Part shown: positions 48,338 through 56,360 of the stretch, one piece after another
How the letters are laid out: every line of letters begins with the position of its first letter
How positions within the stretch are numbered: the stretch's first letter is position 1
NCBI GenBank assembly: GCA_964474895.1
Contig: CAYYUK010000001.1
Span: 1 to 64,000, forward strand
Direction of reading: 5' to 3'
Source of the DNA: CAYFNK01 sp964474895
GTDB lineage: Archaea > Nanobdellota > Nanobdellia > SCGC-AAA011-G17 > PNOQ01
Length of the DNA: 64,000 nt
Notes under the pieces: generated by a model
What the model was told of the DNA's origin: nothing
Databases searched by the model: none
Seen by the model: the letters and a program-made list of their open reading frames with translations, nothing else
Position numbers and translations under genes: made by a program

Positions 48338-48913
48338 TTAGAGTGTTAATTTGTTTTTTATCATTCTAAAAACAAAATATCCTATTGCAATAATTGATAT
48401 TGGCAATATGTAAAAAACATATGTTGTGAAGAGTGCAACTACATACATTTGCCAGATAAATAAAATTGCATATGCTATTGTTACAACTATTAGAACTACT
48501 TCAAGTATTTTTGACAGCTTTTTATTGTCTCTTGAAATTAAGTATAATAAAAAGAATAAAACCAGTGGTAGCAACTTTTGTATACTAAAAAAAAGCAAGC
48601 TCCCAATATCCAATAGTGGGTTTAATTCATCTAAAGAATATTTATTCAAGTAAACCCAAGTTATTATCCAATCCCATTCAATTAATAATGTTAGAAAGAT
48701 AAGCAGATTTATTCTTTTATTTTTTAACTTTTTAATTAAAAATGTCAAAGGGTAGAATATAATTGATGCCATGAATATTACTAATAATAAATTGGTTATT
48801 ATTTCATTTACAACAAAATATTGTGCTATTAAGAATATTATTGGAATTATAATTAGCAAGGATAATATATATTGGTTCTTTTCAAATTTTTTTATAGATT
48901 TTATTATTAACAC
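48338..48913 (-). CDS. Hypothetical polytopic membrane protein
   Basis: 191 residues from a GTG at 48913, with about five hydrophobic helices and basic loops (I-K-K-L-K-N-K-R, S-R-D-N-K-K). The same frame stays open for about fifteen further hydrophobic codons upstream, but holds no ATG, GTG or TTG, so either GTG is right or a rare ATT/ATA start is used. A TATA-like GATATAAATTT lies near 48965-48976. No family is recognised; AT-rich. Confidence 0.5.
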   Translation of the reverse strand: MLIIKSIKKFEKNQYILSLLIIIPIIFLIAQYFVVNEIITNLLLVIFMASIIFYPLTFLIKKLKNKRINLLIFLTLLIEWDWIITWVYLNKYSLDELNPLLDIGSLLFFSIQKLLPLVLFFLLYLISRDNKKLSKILEVVLIVVTIAYAILFIWQMYVVALFTTYVFYILPISIIAIGYFVFRMIKNKLTL

Positions 48914-48972
48914 TACTAAAAGAATTCCTATTATTGATATGTAAACAAAATCTAATACGCTTAAAATTTATA

Positions 48973-49305
48973 TCACCCAGTTTTGCACGTTTTCGATTTT
49001 AAATCGTAAGTATAAATCTCTATTTTTCCCTCTTTTTCGAATATCCATTCTTTAAAGTTAGATTTTGAGTAGGTATATGTTATTGTTTCTCCTTCTCTTG
49101 TACAAATGTCTGTTGTTTCATCACCAACACCTTCGCTTGTACATTCAAAGTGTTTTTGTGAAATTTCAAACTTATTTTTTGCAATTAGGCAATTATCTAT
49201 ATCTTTTACAGCATAACCACTAAAATCCATAAAGTTTAGAAATGAGAAAAATAGGGCACCCACTGTAAGTATCAATATCGAGAAGAATATTGTTTGTTTT
49301 TTCAT
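48973..49305 (-). CDS. Hypothetical protein with N-terminal anchor or signal
   Basis: 110 residues from the ATG at 49305 with K-K-Q then a hydrophobic helix (T-I-F-F-S-I-L-I-L-T-V-G-A-L-F-F-S-F-L), then an outside domain with four Cys (N-C-L-I, F-E-C-T, D-I-C-T, K-T-C-K), probably two disulfides. TATA exactly 26 nt away fixes this start over an upstream ATG in the frame. No family is recognised. Confidence 0.55.
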   Translation of the reverse strand: MKKQTIFFSILILTVGALFFSFLNFMDFSGYAVKDIDNCLIAKNKFEISQKHFECTSEGVGDETTDICTREGETITYTYSKSNFKEWIFEKEGKIEIYTYDLKSKTCKTG

Positions 49306-49324
49306 ATTTACTGAAAGTATTTTT

Positions 49325-49360
49325 AGCTTATATACCTTTCTACAAATAAACTTATAAATC
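49325..49360. promoter_or_regulatory. Divergent TATA pair
   Basis: AGCTTATATACC (49325-49336; GGTATATAAGCT on the minus strand) is 26 nt from ATG 49305. CTTATAAATC (49351-49360) is 26 nt from ATG 49381. Confidence 0.55.
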
Positions 49361-49380
49361 AAAATATTATCTGAATTGGT

Positions 49381-49998
49381 ATGATATTCACTGAAAGATT
49401 GTTTAATGGTAACGTTGATGAAGAGGTGCATAAACAGTTTGTAAGGTTTGGGCCCGGTAAGTATGAAAATAGGTCTTTGCTGAAGATTGTTAAGCCAAAA
49501 GATGTTTTGAAAGTTACATGTTCTTATGACTTAATTAAAGATTTGACTAGGGCTATTGGTGGTTCTTTTGAGAAAATATCTGTTGACGGTAAATTATTCT
49601 ATTCTGGGAAGAAAAAAGAAGAACTGGAGAAAAAAGAAATTTCTGGTACTGATTTGGTTAAATTTTGTGATGAATGTGAATTTGTTTTGTTAAACCTTGA
49701 ATTTCCTAGTGGTTCTTTAAAAGTTGGAAAGACTCTGCCTAAACCAGGTAGTGCTTTAAAGAAGAATTTCGGAAAAGCTGTGTTACCTTTGGATTTTTCT
49801 GATAAAATTATTGATGTTGAATTTAAGAAAAGATTAGAATTATCTTGCACTTTTGTGATTGAAGATGTTGTTATTCCCAAAGAATATGCAGATGATTCTG
49901 AAAAAGCAAGGTTATTTGCTAAAAGAAAGGGGAAACTTGTTAGAAACTTAATAATTGACGGTTCTGGGAGTGTTGTGGAGAAAGAATTTGAGGCTTAA
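49381..49998 (+). CDS. Conserved-looking hypothetical protein
   Basis: 205 residues, soluble, mixed alpha-beta: M-I-F-T-E-R-L-F-N-G-N-V-D-E-E-V-H-K-Q-F, R-F-G-P-G-K-Y-E-N-R-S-L-L, then L-N-L-E-F-P-S-G-S-L-K-V-G-K-T-L-P and D-D-S-E-K-A-R-L-F-A-K-R-K-G-K-L-V-R. G-P-G-K-Y and F-C-D-E-C-E-F may be functional. No family is recognised. It stands just before the ribosomal superoperon but has its own leaderless promoter. Confidence 0.6.
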   Translation: MIFTERLFNGNVDEEVHKQFVRFGPGKYENRSLLKIVKPKDVLKVTCSYDLIKDLTRAIGGSFEKISVDGKLFYSGKKKEELEKKEISGTDLVKFCDECEFVLLNLEFPSGSLKVGKTLPKPGSALKKNFGKAVLPLDFSDKIIDVEFKKRLELSCTFVIEDVVIPKEYADDSEKARLFAKRKGKLVRNLIIDGSGSVVEKEFEA

Positions 49999-50080
49999 GC
50001 AAAACCTTTATAAATTGCCCAAATTAGCTAATCTTACCCTATTGATTGTAAGACGTTAGTCGCTGGTTCTAGACAGAAAA

Positions 50081-50090
50081 GTATATAAAA
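50081..50090 (+). promoter_or_regulatory. TATA box of the ribosomal superoperon
   Basis: GTATATAAAA preceded by the purine-rich CAGAAAA (possible BRE) is centred about 27 nt before the L3 ATG. No other strong promoter was noticed within the next 12 kb. Confidence 0.55.
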
Positions 50091-50112
50091 GCGTTAAGAG
50101 CGCAAATAACAA

Positions 50113-51060
50113 ATGTCAAAGTCACATAAACCAAGATCCGGAAGTATGCAAGTTTGGCCTAGAGTTAGGTCTAAAAAAATATATTCTACAATTAAGTCTT
50201 GGGTGAAATCTGATTCTCAAAATATCATTGGTTTTGCAGGTTACAAAGCTGGAATGACACATATTTTTGAAAAGAGTATAAGTCCCAGGACTGAAAACCT
50301 AAACGTGTTTACAGCTGTGACAATTATTGAGTGTCCCCCTTTAAAGCCTCTTTCTCTTCGTTTTTACAAAAAAACTCCATACGGTTTTTCTGTTATTTCT
50401 CAGATTTTCTCAAAAAATTTAGATAAAGAATTGGGCAGGAAAATAAACTTATCAAAAAAGGAAGCTAAAAACGAAATTCCAAAAGAATATGATCATATTA
50501 GGCTAGTTGTCTATACTCAACCAAAATTAACAAAAATAGGTAAGAAAAAACCAGAAATATTTGAATTGCCTTTGAATGGAGACTTAGAATTTGCCAAATC
50601 TCTGTTGGAGAAAGATATTAAGGTTTCAGATATCTTAAAGGCTGGTGAATATGTCGATACACATTCAATTACAAAAGGAAAGGGATTCCAGGGACCTGTT
50701 AAAAGATTTGGAATATCTTTGAAATCACATAAATCTGAGAAGAAAAGAAGATCTCCTGGTAATCTTGGTGCTTTTACTCCAAGAAAAACAGATTGGAGAG
50801 TTCCACAACATGGTCAACATGGATACCATAAAAGAACAGATTACAATAAGTTGGTTTCACATATAGGTTCAGATCCTAAAGAAATAAACCAAATGGGTGG
50901 TATCAAACAATATGGTGAGTTAAAAAATGATTACGTTTTAATTAAAGGATCTGTTTCTGGTCCTGCAAAGAGATTAATTATGTTAACTAAAAATATTAGA
51001 GGTAAGAAGACTCTTAATGCTCCTGAAATAATTTCTGTGAGTCAAAGTTCAAAACAATGA
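50113..51060 (+). CDS. rpl3: Large-subunit ribosomal protein uL3
   Basis: 315 residues. S-K-S-H-K-P-R-S-G-S-M-Q-V-W-P-R opens the archaeal form; G-Y-K-A-G-M-T-H and the finger G-F-Q-G-P-V-K-R-F-G and H-G-Q-H-G-Y-H-K-R-T are conserved. One of the first proteins on 23S rRNA, near the peptidyl transferase centre. First gene of the superoperon; L4 overlaps its stop by four bases. Confidence 0.97.
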   Translation: MSKSHKPRSGSMQVWPRVRSKKIYSTIKSWVKSDSQNIIGFAGYKAGMTHIFEKSISPRTENLNVFTAVTIIECPPLKPLSLRFYKKTPYGFSVISQIFSKNLDKELGRKINLSKKEAKNEIPKEYDHIRLVVYTQPKLTKIGKKKPEIFELPLNGDLEFAKSLLEKDIKVSDILKAGEYVDTHSITKGKGFQGPVKRFGISLKSHKSEKKRRSPGNLGAFTPRKTDWRVPQHGQHGYHKRTDYNKLVSHIGSDPKEINQMGGIKQYGELKNDYVLIKGSVSGPAKRLIMLTKNIRGKKTLNAPEIISVSQSSKQ

Positions 51061-51821
51061 AAGCCAAATTATATGATTTACAAGGTAAGGAAACAAAAAG
51101 CATAGATTTACCTAAAGTGTTTTCTGAAGAAGTTAGACCTGATTTGATTAAAAGAGCTGTTTTTTCTTTACAGTCTTCAAGGAGGCAAGATTATGGTGCC
51201 AGTCCACGAGCAGGTATGGACTACTCCGCTAAATTGTCTAGAAGAAGAAAAAAATATAGGGGCGGATATGGTAGGGGTATGTCAAGAATACCTAGGAAAG
51301 TCATGATAAGAAGGGGTACGCAATTTGTTTATACCGGTGCTATTGTTTCTGGAACTGTAGGTGGAAGAAGAGCGCACCCTCCAAAGGCAGAAAAGAATCT
51401 TGGACAGGCAATAAACAAGAAAGAAAATAGAAAAGCAATAAGATCTGCTATAGCTGCAACTTGTGAAAATGGAGCTACTGTTGTTGAAAAATTGGAAAGT
51501 TTATCTAAATCAAAAGATGCAATTTTATTATTTAGCAAATTAGGATTAGAAAAAGAGATTGAAAGAGGTGCGAATAAGAAAGTTCGTGCTGGAAAGGGAA
51601 CTCTTAGAGGGAGAAAATATAAAAAATCAAAAGGTGTTTTGGTTGTTGTTTCAAATGAATCTGCAATGTCAAAAGCTTGCAGAAATCTTGCAGGTTTTGA
51701 TATTTCAAATGTTAATTCACTAAATGCTGAGTTATTGGCACCTGGAGCGGTTCCTGGAAGATCAACAGTTTGGTCTTTGGATGCTATTGAAAAAATGAAA
51801 AAGGAGAAATTATTCGAATAA
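51057..51821 (+). CDS. rpl4: Large-subunit ribosomal protein uL4 (L4e)
   Basis: 254 residues. R-Q-D-Y-G-A-S-P-R-A-G, G-R-G-M-S-R-I-P-R and G-G-R-R-A-H-P-P-K mark the archaeal/eukaryotic L4, whose loop lines the exit tunnel. ATGA join with L3. Normal length. Confidence 0.97.
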   Translation: MKAKLYDLQGKETKSIDLPKVFSEEVRPDLIKRAVFSLQSSRRQDYGASPRAGMDYSAKLSRRRKKYRGGYGRGMSRIPRKVMIRRGTQFVYTGAIVSGTVGGRRAHPPKAEKNLGQAINKKENRKAIRSAIAATCENGATVVEKLESLSKSKDAILLFSKLGLEKEIERGANKKVRAGKGTLRGRKYKKSKGVLVVVSNESAMSKACRNLAGFDISNVNSLNAELLAPGAVPGRSTVWSLDAIEKMKKEKLFE

Positions 51822-51823
51822 AA

Positions 51824-52084
51824 ATGGATCAATATAGCATAATAAAATATCCTTTAGCAACTGAAAAGGCAGTTAGGTTGATGGAATCAGAAAATAAATT
51901 AATATTTGTAGTAGATAATAAAGCTAGGAAACCTGAAATAAAGGAAGCTATCGAAAAGGAATTTAAATTGAAAGTTGTAAAAGTTAATACTTTGATTGAT
52001 AGAGCAGGACATAAGAGAGCTTACATTTCAATTTCTCCAGAAACACCTGCAATTGATGTTGCAACACAATTAGGTTTAATGTAA
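51824..52084 (+). CDS. rpl23: Large-subunit ribosomal protein uL23
   Basis: 86 residues with Y-P-L-A-T-E-K-A-V-R-L-M, N-K-L-I-F-V-V-D-N-K-A-R-K-P and V-N-T-L-I-D-R-A-G-H-K-R-A-Y, the L23 core near the tunnel exit where SRP docks. Starts two bases after the L4 stop. Confidence 0.97.
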   Translation: MDQYSIIKYPLATEKAVRLMESENKLIFVVDNKARKPEIKEAIEKEFKLKVVKVNTLIDRAGHKRAYISISPETPAIDVATQLGLM

Positions 52085-52085
52085 A

Positions 52086-52808
52086 ATGGGAAAACGAATT
52101 ATTTCACAGAGAAGGGGAAGAGGAACTTCCACATATAGAACTCCTGGTCATAGATTTGTCTCTGCAATATTCCATAGATCTTATGATGATGTTGAAAAAA
52201 CTAGTGTTATGAATGGTGTTGTTAAGAACTTTTTGAAATGCCCTGGACATACTGCTCCATTGGCAGAAATAGAATATGAAAATGGTGATAGGGGTCTTAC
52301 ATTTGCTACATTGGGAATCCATACTGGTAAGAAGGTTCAAACTGGAAAACTTTCAAAAGTAGAAAATGGTAATACGGTTCCACTAAAAAGTACAAAGATA
52401 GGTACTATTGTTTATAATATTGAATCAAAGGTCGGTGATGGTGGCAAGTACATAAGATCTGCAGGCTCATTTGCAACTGTTGTAGGAAAAACTAGAACTA
52501 AGGTATCCGTTAAAATGCCTTCTAAAAAAATAAAATTATTTGATGTTGATTGTAGAGCCACTGTTGGTATTGTTGCCGGCGGCGGTAGAAAAGATAAACC
52601 AATAGTTAAAGCTGGTAAAAGACACTTTATTATGAAGGCGAGAAACAGACTTTATCCGCAGACATCTGGTGTTGCTATGAATGCAGTTGATCATCCATTT
52701 GGATCTGGTAGGGGAAGACATATGGGTAAACCACGAACGGTTTCAAGACATGCTCCTCCTGGAAGAAAGGTTGGTTCAATCTCTCCAAAGAGAACAGGTA
52801 AGAAATAA
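52086..52808 (+). CDS. rpl2: Large-subunit ribosomal protein uL2
   Basis: 240 residues: G-K-R-I-I-S-Q-R-R-G-R-G, H-R-F, and the C-terminal N-A-V-D-H-P-F-G-S-G-R-G-R-H-M-G with the essential His, near the peptidyl transferase centre. TAAAATG junctions at both ends. Confidence 0.97.
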   Translation: MGKRIISQRRGRGTSTYRTPGHRFVSAIFHRSYDDVEKTSVMNGVVKNFLKCPGHTAPLAEIEYENGDRGLTFATLGIHTGKKVQTGKLSKVENGNTVPLKSTKIGTIVYNIESKVGDGGKYIRSAGSFATVVGKTRTKVSVKMPSKKIKLFDVDCRATVGIVAGGGRKDKPIVKAGKRHFIMKARNRLYPQTSGVAMNAVDHPFGSGRGRHMGKPRTVSRHAPPGRKVGSISPKRTGKK

Positions 52809-52809
52809 A

Positions 52810-53205
52810 ATGGCAAAAGAATTAACTTACAAAGGAAAGACTAAGGAAGAATTGATTAATTTGAATATGCAAGACTTTGCTAAACTTGTCCCTGCTAGAC
52901 ATAGGAGAACCCTTCTTCGAGGATTCACTGAAGAACAAAAAAAACTATTAAAAAAAATAAGTGCCACAAGGGAAGGAAAATATAAGAAAAATATTAAGAC
53001 ACATTGTAGAAGTATGATTGTCTTACCTGAAATGATTGACTTAACAATTTATGTTTATAATGGAAAGGTTTTCATGCCTGTTTTAGTTGTATTTGACATG
53101 CTTGGACATCGTCTTGGAGAATTTGTAGATACAAGAACAAGAATTAAACATAGTGCTCCAGGAATTGGTGCAACTAGATCTAGTTCATCCCAATCTGTGA
53201 AATAA
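52810..53205 (+). CDS. rps19: Small-subunit ribosomal protein uS19
   Basis: 131 residues from the ATG at 52810 (frame extends back into L2). M-A-K-E-L-T-Y-K-G-K-T, L-V-P-A-R-H-R-R-T-L-L-R-G-F, V-Y-N-G-K-V-F and L-G-E-F-V-D-T-R-T are the archaeal S19 signatures. It binds the 16S head next to S13. Confidence 0.96.
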   Translation: MAKELTYKGKTKEELINLNMQDFAKLVPARHRRTLLRGFTEEQKKLLKKISATREGKYKKNIKTHCRSMIVLPEMIDLTIYVYNGKVFMPVLVVFDMLGHRLGEFVDTRTRIKHSAPGIGATRSSSSQSVK

Positions 53206-53207
53206 AA

Positions 53208-53702
53208 ATGGCGGAAGATAAAAAAGCAAAGGAAGAAGTAAAAAAGGAAAAGGTCAAAAGGAAAAAGGAAATTCCGAAGGTCGATTCTGAGAAAGCACAT
53301 TTTGCTAGTGTTAACGTTAAAAATCTTCCGATATCTATAAAACAATCTGTAGAAATTGCAAGATATCTTAGAGGAAGAGGCTTGGCACAATCGAAGGCAT
53401 TCTTACAAGATGTTATTGATAAGAAAAGAGCAGTTCCTTTCAAAAGATACAATAGAGATGTTGGACATAAACCTGGAAAAATTGCTGCTGGAAGATATCC
53501 TGAAAAAGCTTCTGGTCATTTCCTCTTGCTTTTGAATTCGCTTGAAGCCAATGCTGAAAATAAAGGATTGGATGTTGACACTTTAATCATTTCAGAAGTA
53601 ATTGCAAATAAGGGTCCTGATCAATGGCATTATGGTAGGCTTAGAAGAAGAAAGATGAAGAAAACTCATCTACAGATAAAAGCTGTGGAAAAAGAAAAAT
53701 GA
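53208..53702 (+). CDS. rpl22: Large-subunit ribosomal protein uL22 with N-terminal charged extension
   Basis: 164 residues. The first 22 are Lys/Glu only (K-K-A-K-E-E-V-K-K-E-K), then the normal archaeal L22: A-R-Y-L-R-G-R-G-L-A-Q-S-K-A-F-L, V-P-F-K-R-Y-N-R-D-V-G-H and G-R-Y-P-E-K-A-S. Overlaps S3 by four bases. Confidence 0.96.
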   Translation: MAEDKKAKEEVKKEKVKRKKEIPKVDSEKAHFASVNVKNLPISIKQSVEIARYLRGRGLAQSKAFLQDVIDKKRAVPFKRYNRDVGHKPGKIAAGRYPEKASGHFLLLLNSLEANAENKGLDVDTLIISEVIANKGPDQWHYGRLRRRKMKKTHLQIKAVEKEK

Positions 53703-54532
53703 TAGAGAGAGAAATAATTAGGAAAAACTTGAAAGAGTTTGGGATAAAAGAACATATGTCTGACGTAGTTGGGAAGTCTGGTTATAGTCATACTGATATA
53801 CAAAAAACCCCCCTTGGTGAAAAGGTTGTGGTTTATACTTCTAAACCTGGTTTGATTGTTGGAAGCAAGGGAAAAGGTATAAAGGAATTAACTGCTGTTT
53901 TAAAAAATAAATTTGGATTGGAAAATCCGCAAATTGAAGTTAGTGAGATTGATCGTCCATTTTTGAATCCTAAATCTGTAGCTAAAGATATTGTTAGTTC
54001 ATTTGAGAGATTTGGACCAAGACGTTTCAAGTTCACTGGTTATAAGATGTTAGAATTGATTATGGCTGCCGGTGCCCAAGGCGCTGAAATCGTTATTACA
54101 GGTAGAGGAATTCCAAGTACAAGATCTAAAAGTTGGAGATTTTCTGCCGGGCACTTAAAGAAATCTGGCAATGTTTCAGAAAATCTTGTTTCAAGAGGTT
54201 ATGCAATTGCCCATTTAAAGTCTGGCGCAATAGGTGTCAAAGTTATGATTCTTACTCCTGATGTTGAACTTCCAGATAAGATAACTATTAGGGAACCTGT
54301 TGTGGTTGAAGAAATAGAAGAAGAATCAAAAGAAGAAGAGAAAAAAGAGGAAAAGAATGAAGAAGTTAATGCTGACGAAAAGGTCTCTAATGAAAAAGTA
54401 AAAGAAAAAACAGTAACTGCAAATGAACCAAAGGAAAAAAAAGAAGTAAAGAAAATAGAACAAGAAAAGGTTCCTACTGCTGCAGAATTAAAAAAGAAAA
54501 AGGAAGAAGATGGCAATAATAAGAAAGAATGA
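53699..54532 (+). CDS. rps3: Small-subunit ribosomal protein uS3 with long charged tail
   Basis: 277 residues. KH domain around V-G-S-K-G-K-G-I-K-E-L and the C-terminal domain with G-A-Q-G-A-E-I-V-I-T-G and G-Y-A-I-A-H-L-K-S-G-A-I-G-V-K-V are normal. Residues from about 205 form a Lys/Glu-rich tail of 70 residues, longer than in most archaea. S3 lines the mRNA entry. It overlaps L29 by 23 bases. Confidence 0.96.
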   Translation: MIEREIIRKNLKEFGIKEHMSDVVGKSGYSHTDIQKTPLGEKVVVYTSKPGLIVGSKGKGIKELTAVLKNKFGLENPQIEVSEIDRPFLNPKSVAKDIVSSFERFGPRRFKFTGYKMLELIMAAGAQGAEIVITGRGIPSTRSKSWRFSAGHLKKSGNVSENLVSRGYAIAHLKSGAIGVKVMILTPDVELPDKITIREPVVVEEIEEESKEEEKKEEKNEEVNADEKVSNEKVKEKTVTANEPKEKKEVKKIEQEKVPTAAELKKKKEEDGNNKKE

Positions 54533-54722
54533 ATTAGCTCAGATGAATGAGAAAGCCTTGGATGATAAAATGGTTGAGCTAAAGAAGGAACTGATTAAGA
54601 TTAATGCTCAGGTTGCGATAGGAACTGTTCCTGAAAATCCTGGAAAAATCAAAGAAATAAAGAGAACTATTGCTAGAATATATACTTTGAAAAAAATAAA
54701 GGGAGGTATTGAAAAGGTATGA
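54510..54722 (+). CDS. rpl29: Large-subunit ribosomal protein uL29
   Basis: 70 residues, two helices: K-A-L-D-D-K-M-V-E-L-K-K-E-L and N-P-G-K-I-K-E-I-K-R-T-I-A-R-I. Both are L29 core. It starts inside the S3 tail and joins the SUI1 gene by ATGA. Confidence 0.92.
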   Translation: MAIIRKNELAQMNEKALDDKMVELKKELIKINAQVAIGTVPENPGKIKEIKRTIARIYTLKKIKGGIEKV

Positions 54723-55021
54723 ACGTCGTATGCCCAAAATGTGGCCTACCAATGGATCTTTGTGTCTGTGAAACCATATCCAAAGAGGAACAAAGAATAA
54801 CTGTTAAGAAAGACAAGAAACGTTACGGAAAACTCGTTACGGTTATTAAAGGTCTTGATCAAAACAGTATCAACATAAAGGATTTGGCTAAACAACTCAA
54901 AAATAAACTTGCTTGTGGTGGAACTTACAAGGATGGAATTATAGAGTTGCAAGGAGATCACATATCGAAGGTTAAGGAAGAGCTTATAAAACTCGGCTTT
55001 AATCCCGACACGATAGAGTAA
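54719..55021 (+). CDS. sui1: Translation initiation factor aIF1 (SUI1)
   Basis: 100 residues: an N-terminal zinc knuckle C5-P-K-C8 and C15-V-C17, then the SUI1 domain with V-T-V-I-K-G-L-D, A-K-Q-L-K-N-K-L-A-C-G-G-T-Y and I-E-L-Q-G-D-H. It checks start-codon choice. Placement between L29 and the RNase P protein is the common archaeal order. Confidence 0.95.
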   Translation: MNVVCPKCGLPMDLCVCETISKEEQRITVKKDKKRYGKLVTVIKGLDQNSINIKDLAKQLKNKLACGGTYKDGIIELQGDHISKVKEELIKLGFNPDTIE

Positions 55022-55022
55022 G

Positions 55023-55250
55023 ATGAAGTGGAAAGGTGGGTTAATTGGCTCGTGTATAGAGGTTGTAGAGTCCAAAAATGAAAAGTTGGTTGGGTTGAAA
55101 GGAAAAGTAATCGATGAGACGAAAAATATTATTGTGATTGAAAGCAATGGAACAAAAAAAATAATCAAAAGTCATGTCATGCTAAAGATTGACGGAAAAA
55201 TTGTTGATGGAAAATCAATGGTTGGTCATCTGAAGGATAGAATAAAATGA
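55023..55250 (+). CDS. rnp1: RNase P protein Rpp29 (Pop4)
   Basis: 75 residues, shorter than the usual 90-100: W-K-G-G-L-I-G-S-C-I-E-V-V-E, G-L-K-G-K-V-I-D-E-T and I-I-V-I-E-S. It is the Sm-like core of Rpp29/Pop4, a subunit of RNase P (5' end of tRNA). The N-terminal extension is missing. Junctions: one base after the SUI1 stop, ATGA with S17. Confidence 0.88.
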   Translation: MKWKGGLIGSCIEVVESKNEKLVGLKGKVIDETKNIIVIESNGTKKIIKSHVMLKIDGKIVDGKSMVGHLKDRIK

Positions 55251-55579
55251 AAAAAAACAGCGGAATCGGAATTGAATTGAATTTGCCTAAAGAAAAGGTT
55301 GAAGAGTTAGGTAGGGAATTGTCAGATAGTAGCATAAAGTTAAGGGGGAGAACTTTTACTGGAAAAGTAGTTTCCAGAGACGCCCATAAATCTGCACGAG
55401 TCGAAATAACTAGAATACGCCCAGTTAGAAAATATGAAAGATTTGAACATAGAACATCTAAATTCAGTGTTCACAATCCTCTTTGTTTGGATTGTAATGT
55501 TGGAGATAAGGTAAAGATTGTAGAATGTAGACCAATAAGTAAAACAAAGAAATTTGTCATAATTGAGAAATTAAAATGA
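55247..55579 (+). CDS. rps17: Small-subunit ribosomal protein uS17
   Basis: 110 residues with G-R-T-F-T-G-K-V-V-S, R-K-Y-E-R-F-E-H-R-T-S-K, H-N-P and G-D-K-V-K-I-V-E-C-R-P-I-S-K-T-K, the S17 OB fold on 16S rRNA. Confidence 0.95.
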   Translation: MKKNSGIGIELNLPKEKVEELGRELSDSSIKLRGRTFTGKVVSRDAHKSARVEITRIRPVRKYERFEHRTSKFSVHNPLCLDCNVGDKVKIVECRPISKTKKFVIIEKLK

Positions 55580-55977
55580 AAGCAATAAAAGCAAGAATTC
55601 CAAGATGTATTGTAAGAGGTTCCAAGATGGGAGTCTGTGACAATTCGGGTGCTAAAATTGCTTATTTAATTTCCATAAAAGGATCTAAAACTGTTAAGGG
55701 AAGATTTCCTTCCGCTGGTGTTGGTGATTTGGTTACAGTTTCTATAATCAAGGGTGATAAGAGTGTTAGAAAGCAAGTAATGTCTGCGATTGTAGTTAGA
55801 CAATCTAAGGAGTATAGAAGATTAGATGGAAATAGAATTAAATTTAATGATAATGCGGTTATAATTTGTAAAGATGAGAAAGGTAATCCAAAGGGAACTT
55901 CGTTTAAAGGACCTATTGCTAAGGAGGCTACTGAAAGATGGCCAGCTGTTAGTAAGCTAGCCAAGATTATAGTTTAA
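55576..55977 (+). CDS. rpl14: Large-subunit ribosomal protein uL14
   Basis: 133 residues. C-D-N-S-G-A-K-I-A, G-V-G-D-L-V-T-V-S, V-V-R-Q-S-K-E-Y-R-R and F-N-D-N-A-V-I are L14 signatures. Archaeal length. ATGA overlap with S17. Confidence 0.97.
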   Translation: MKAIKARIPRCIVRGSKMGVCDNSGAKIAYLISIKGSKTVKGRFPSAGVGDLVTVSIIKGDKSVRKQVMSAIVVRQSKEYRRLDGNRIKFNDNAVIICKDEKGNPKGTSFKGPIAKEATERWPAVSKLAKIIV

Positions 55978-55978
55978 A

Positions 55979-56359
55979 ATGAAATCAATTTTTTCAATTT
56001 CATGGAAGAGGAGCAAACAACCTAGAAGGCAGCGTAAATATATTCATAACGCTCCCGGACACGTTAGAGATAGATTGGTATCTACTTCATTATCAAAGGA
56101 ATTGAGACAAAAATATGGTAAGAGGAATCTTCTTATCAGAAAAGGAGATAAAGTGAAAATTTTGAGAGGACAATTTAAAGGAAAAGTTGGAGAAGTGTCT
56201 AGAGTAGATAGGCAAAACTTGAGAGTTCATATTGAAAATATAGGTATCTTAAAAAAGGATGGTTCAAGAACATCATATCCCATTCACCCATCAAATTTAG
56301 TCATAACTGAAATAAAATTGGAGGACAAGAAAAGAAAGGCAATCTTGGAAAGGAAATAA
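55979..56359 (+). CDS. rpl24: Large-subunit ribosomal protein uL24
   Basis: 126 residues: S-K-Q-P-R-R-Q-R-K, S-K-E-L-R-Q-K-Y-G-K-R, and KOW I-R-K-G-D-K-V-K-I-L-R-G-Q-F-K-G-K-V-G (read in part). It starts large-subunit assembly. Confidence 0.95.
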   Translation: MKSIFSISWKRSKQPRRQRKYIHNAPGHVRDRLVSTSLSKELRQKYGKRNLLIRKGDKVKILRGQFKGKVGEVSRVDRQNLRVHIENIGILKKDGSRTSYPIHPSNLVITEIKLEDKKRKAILERK

Positions 56360-56360
56360 A

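Noticed and set aside
51329..51832. 167-residue frame antisense to L4
   Set aside because: Overlaps entirely with L4 and the L23 junction; no promoter or family.
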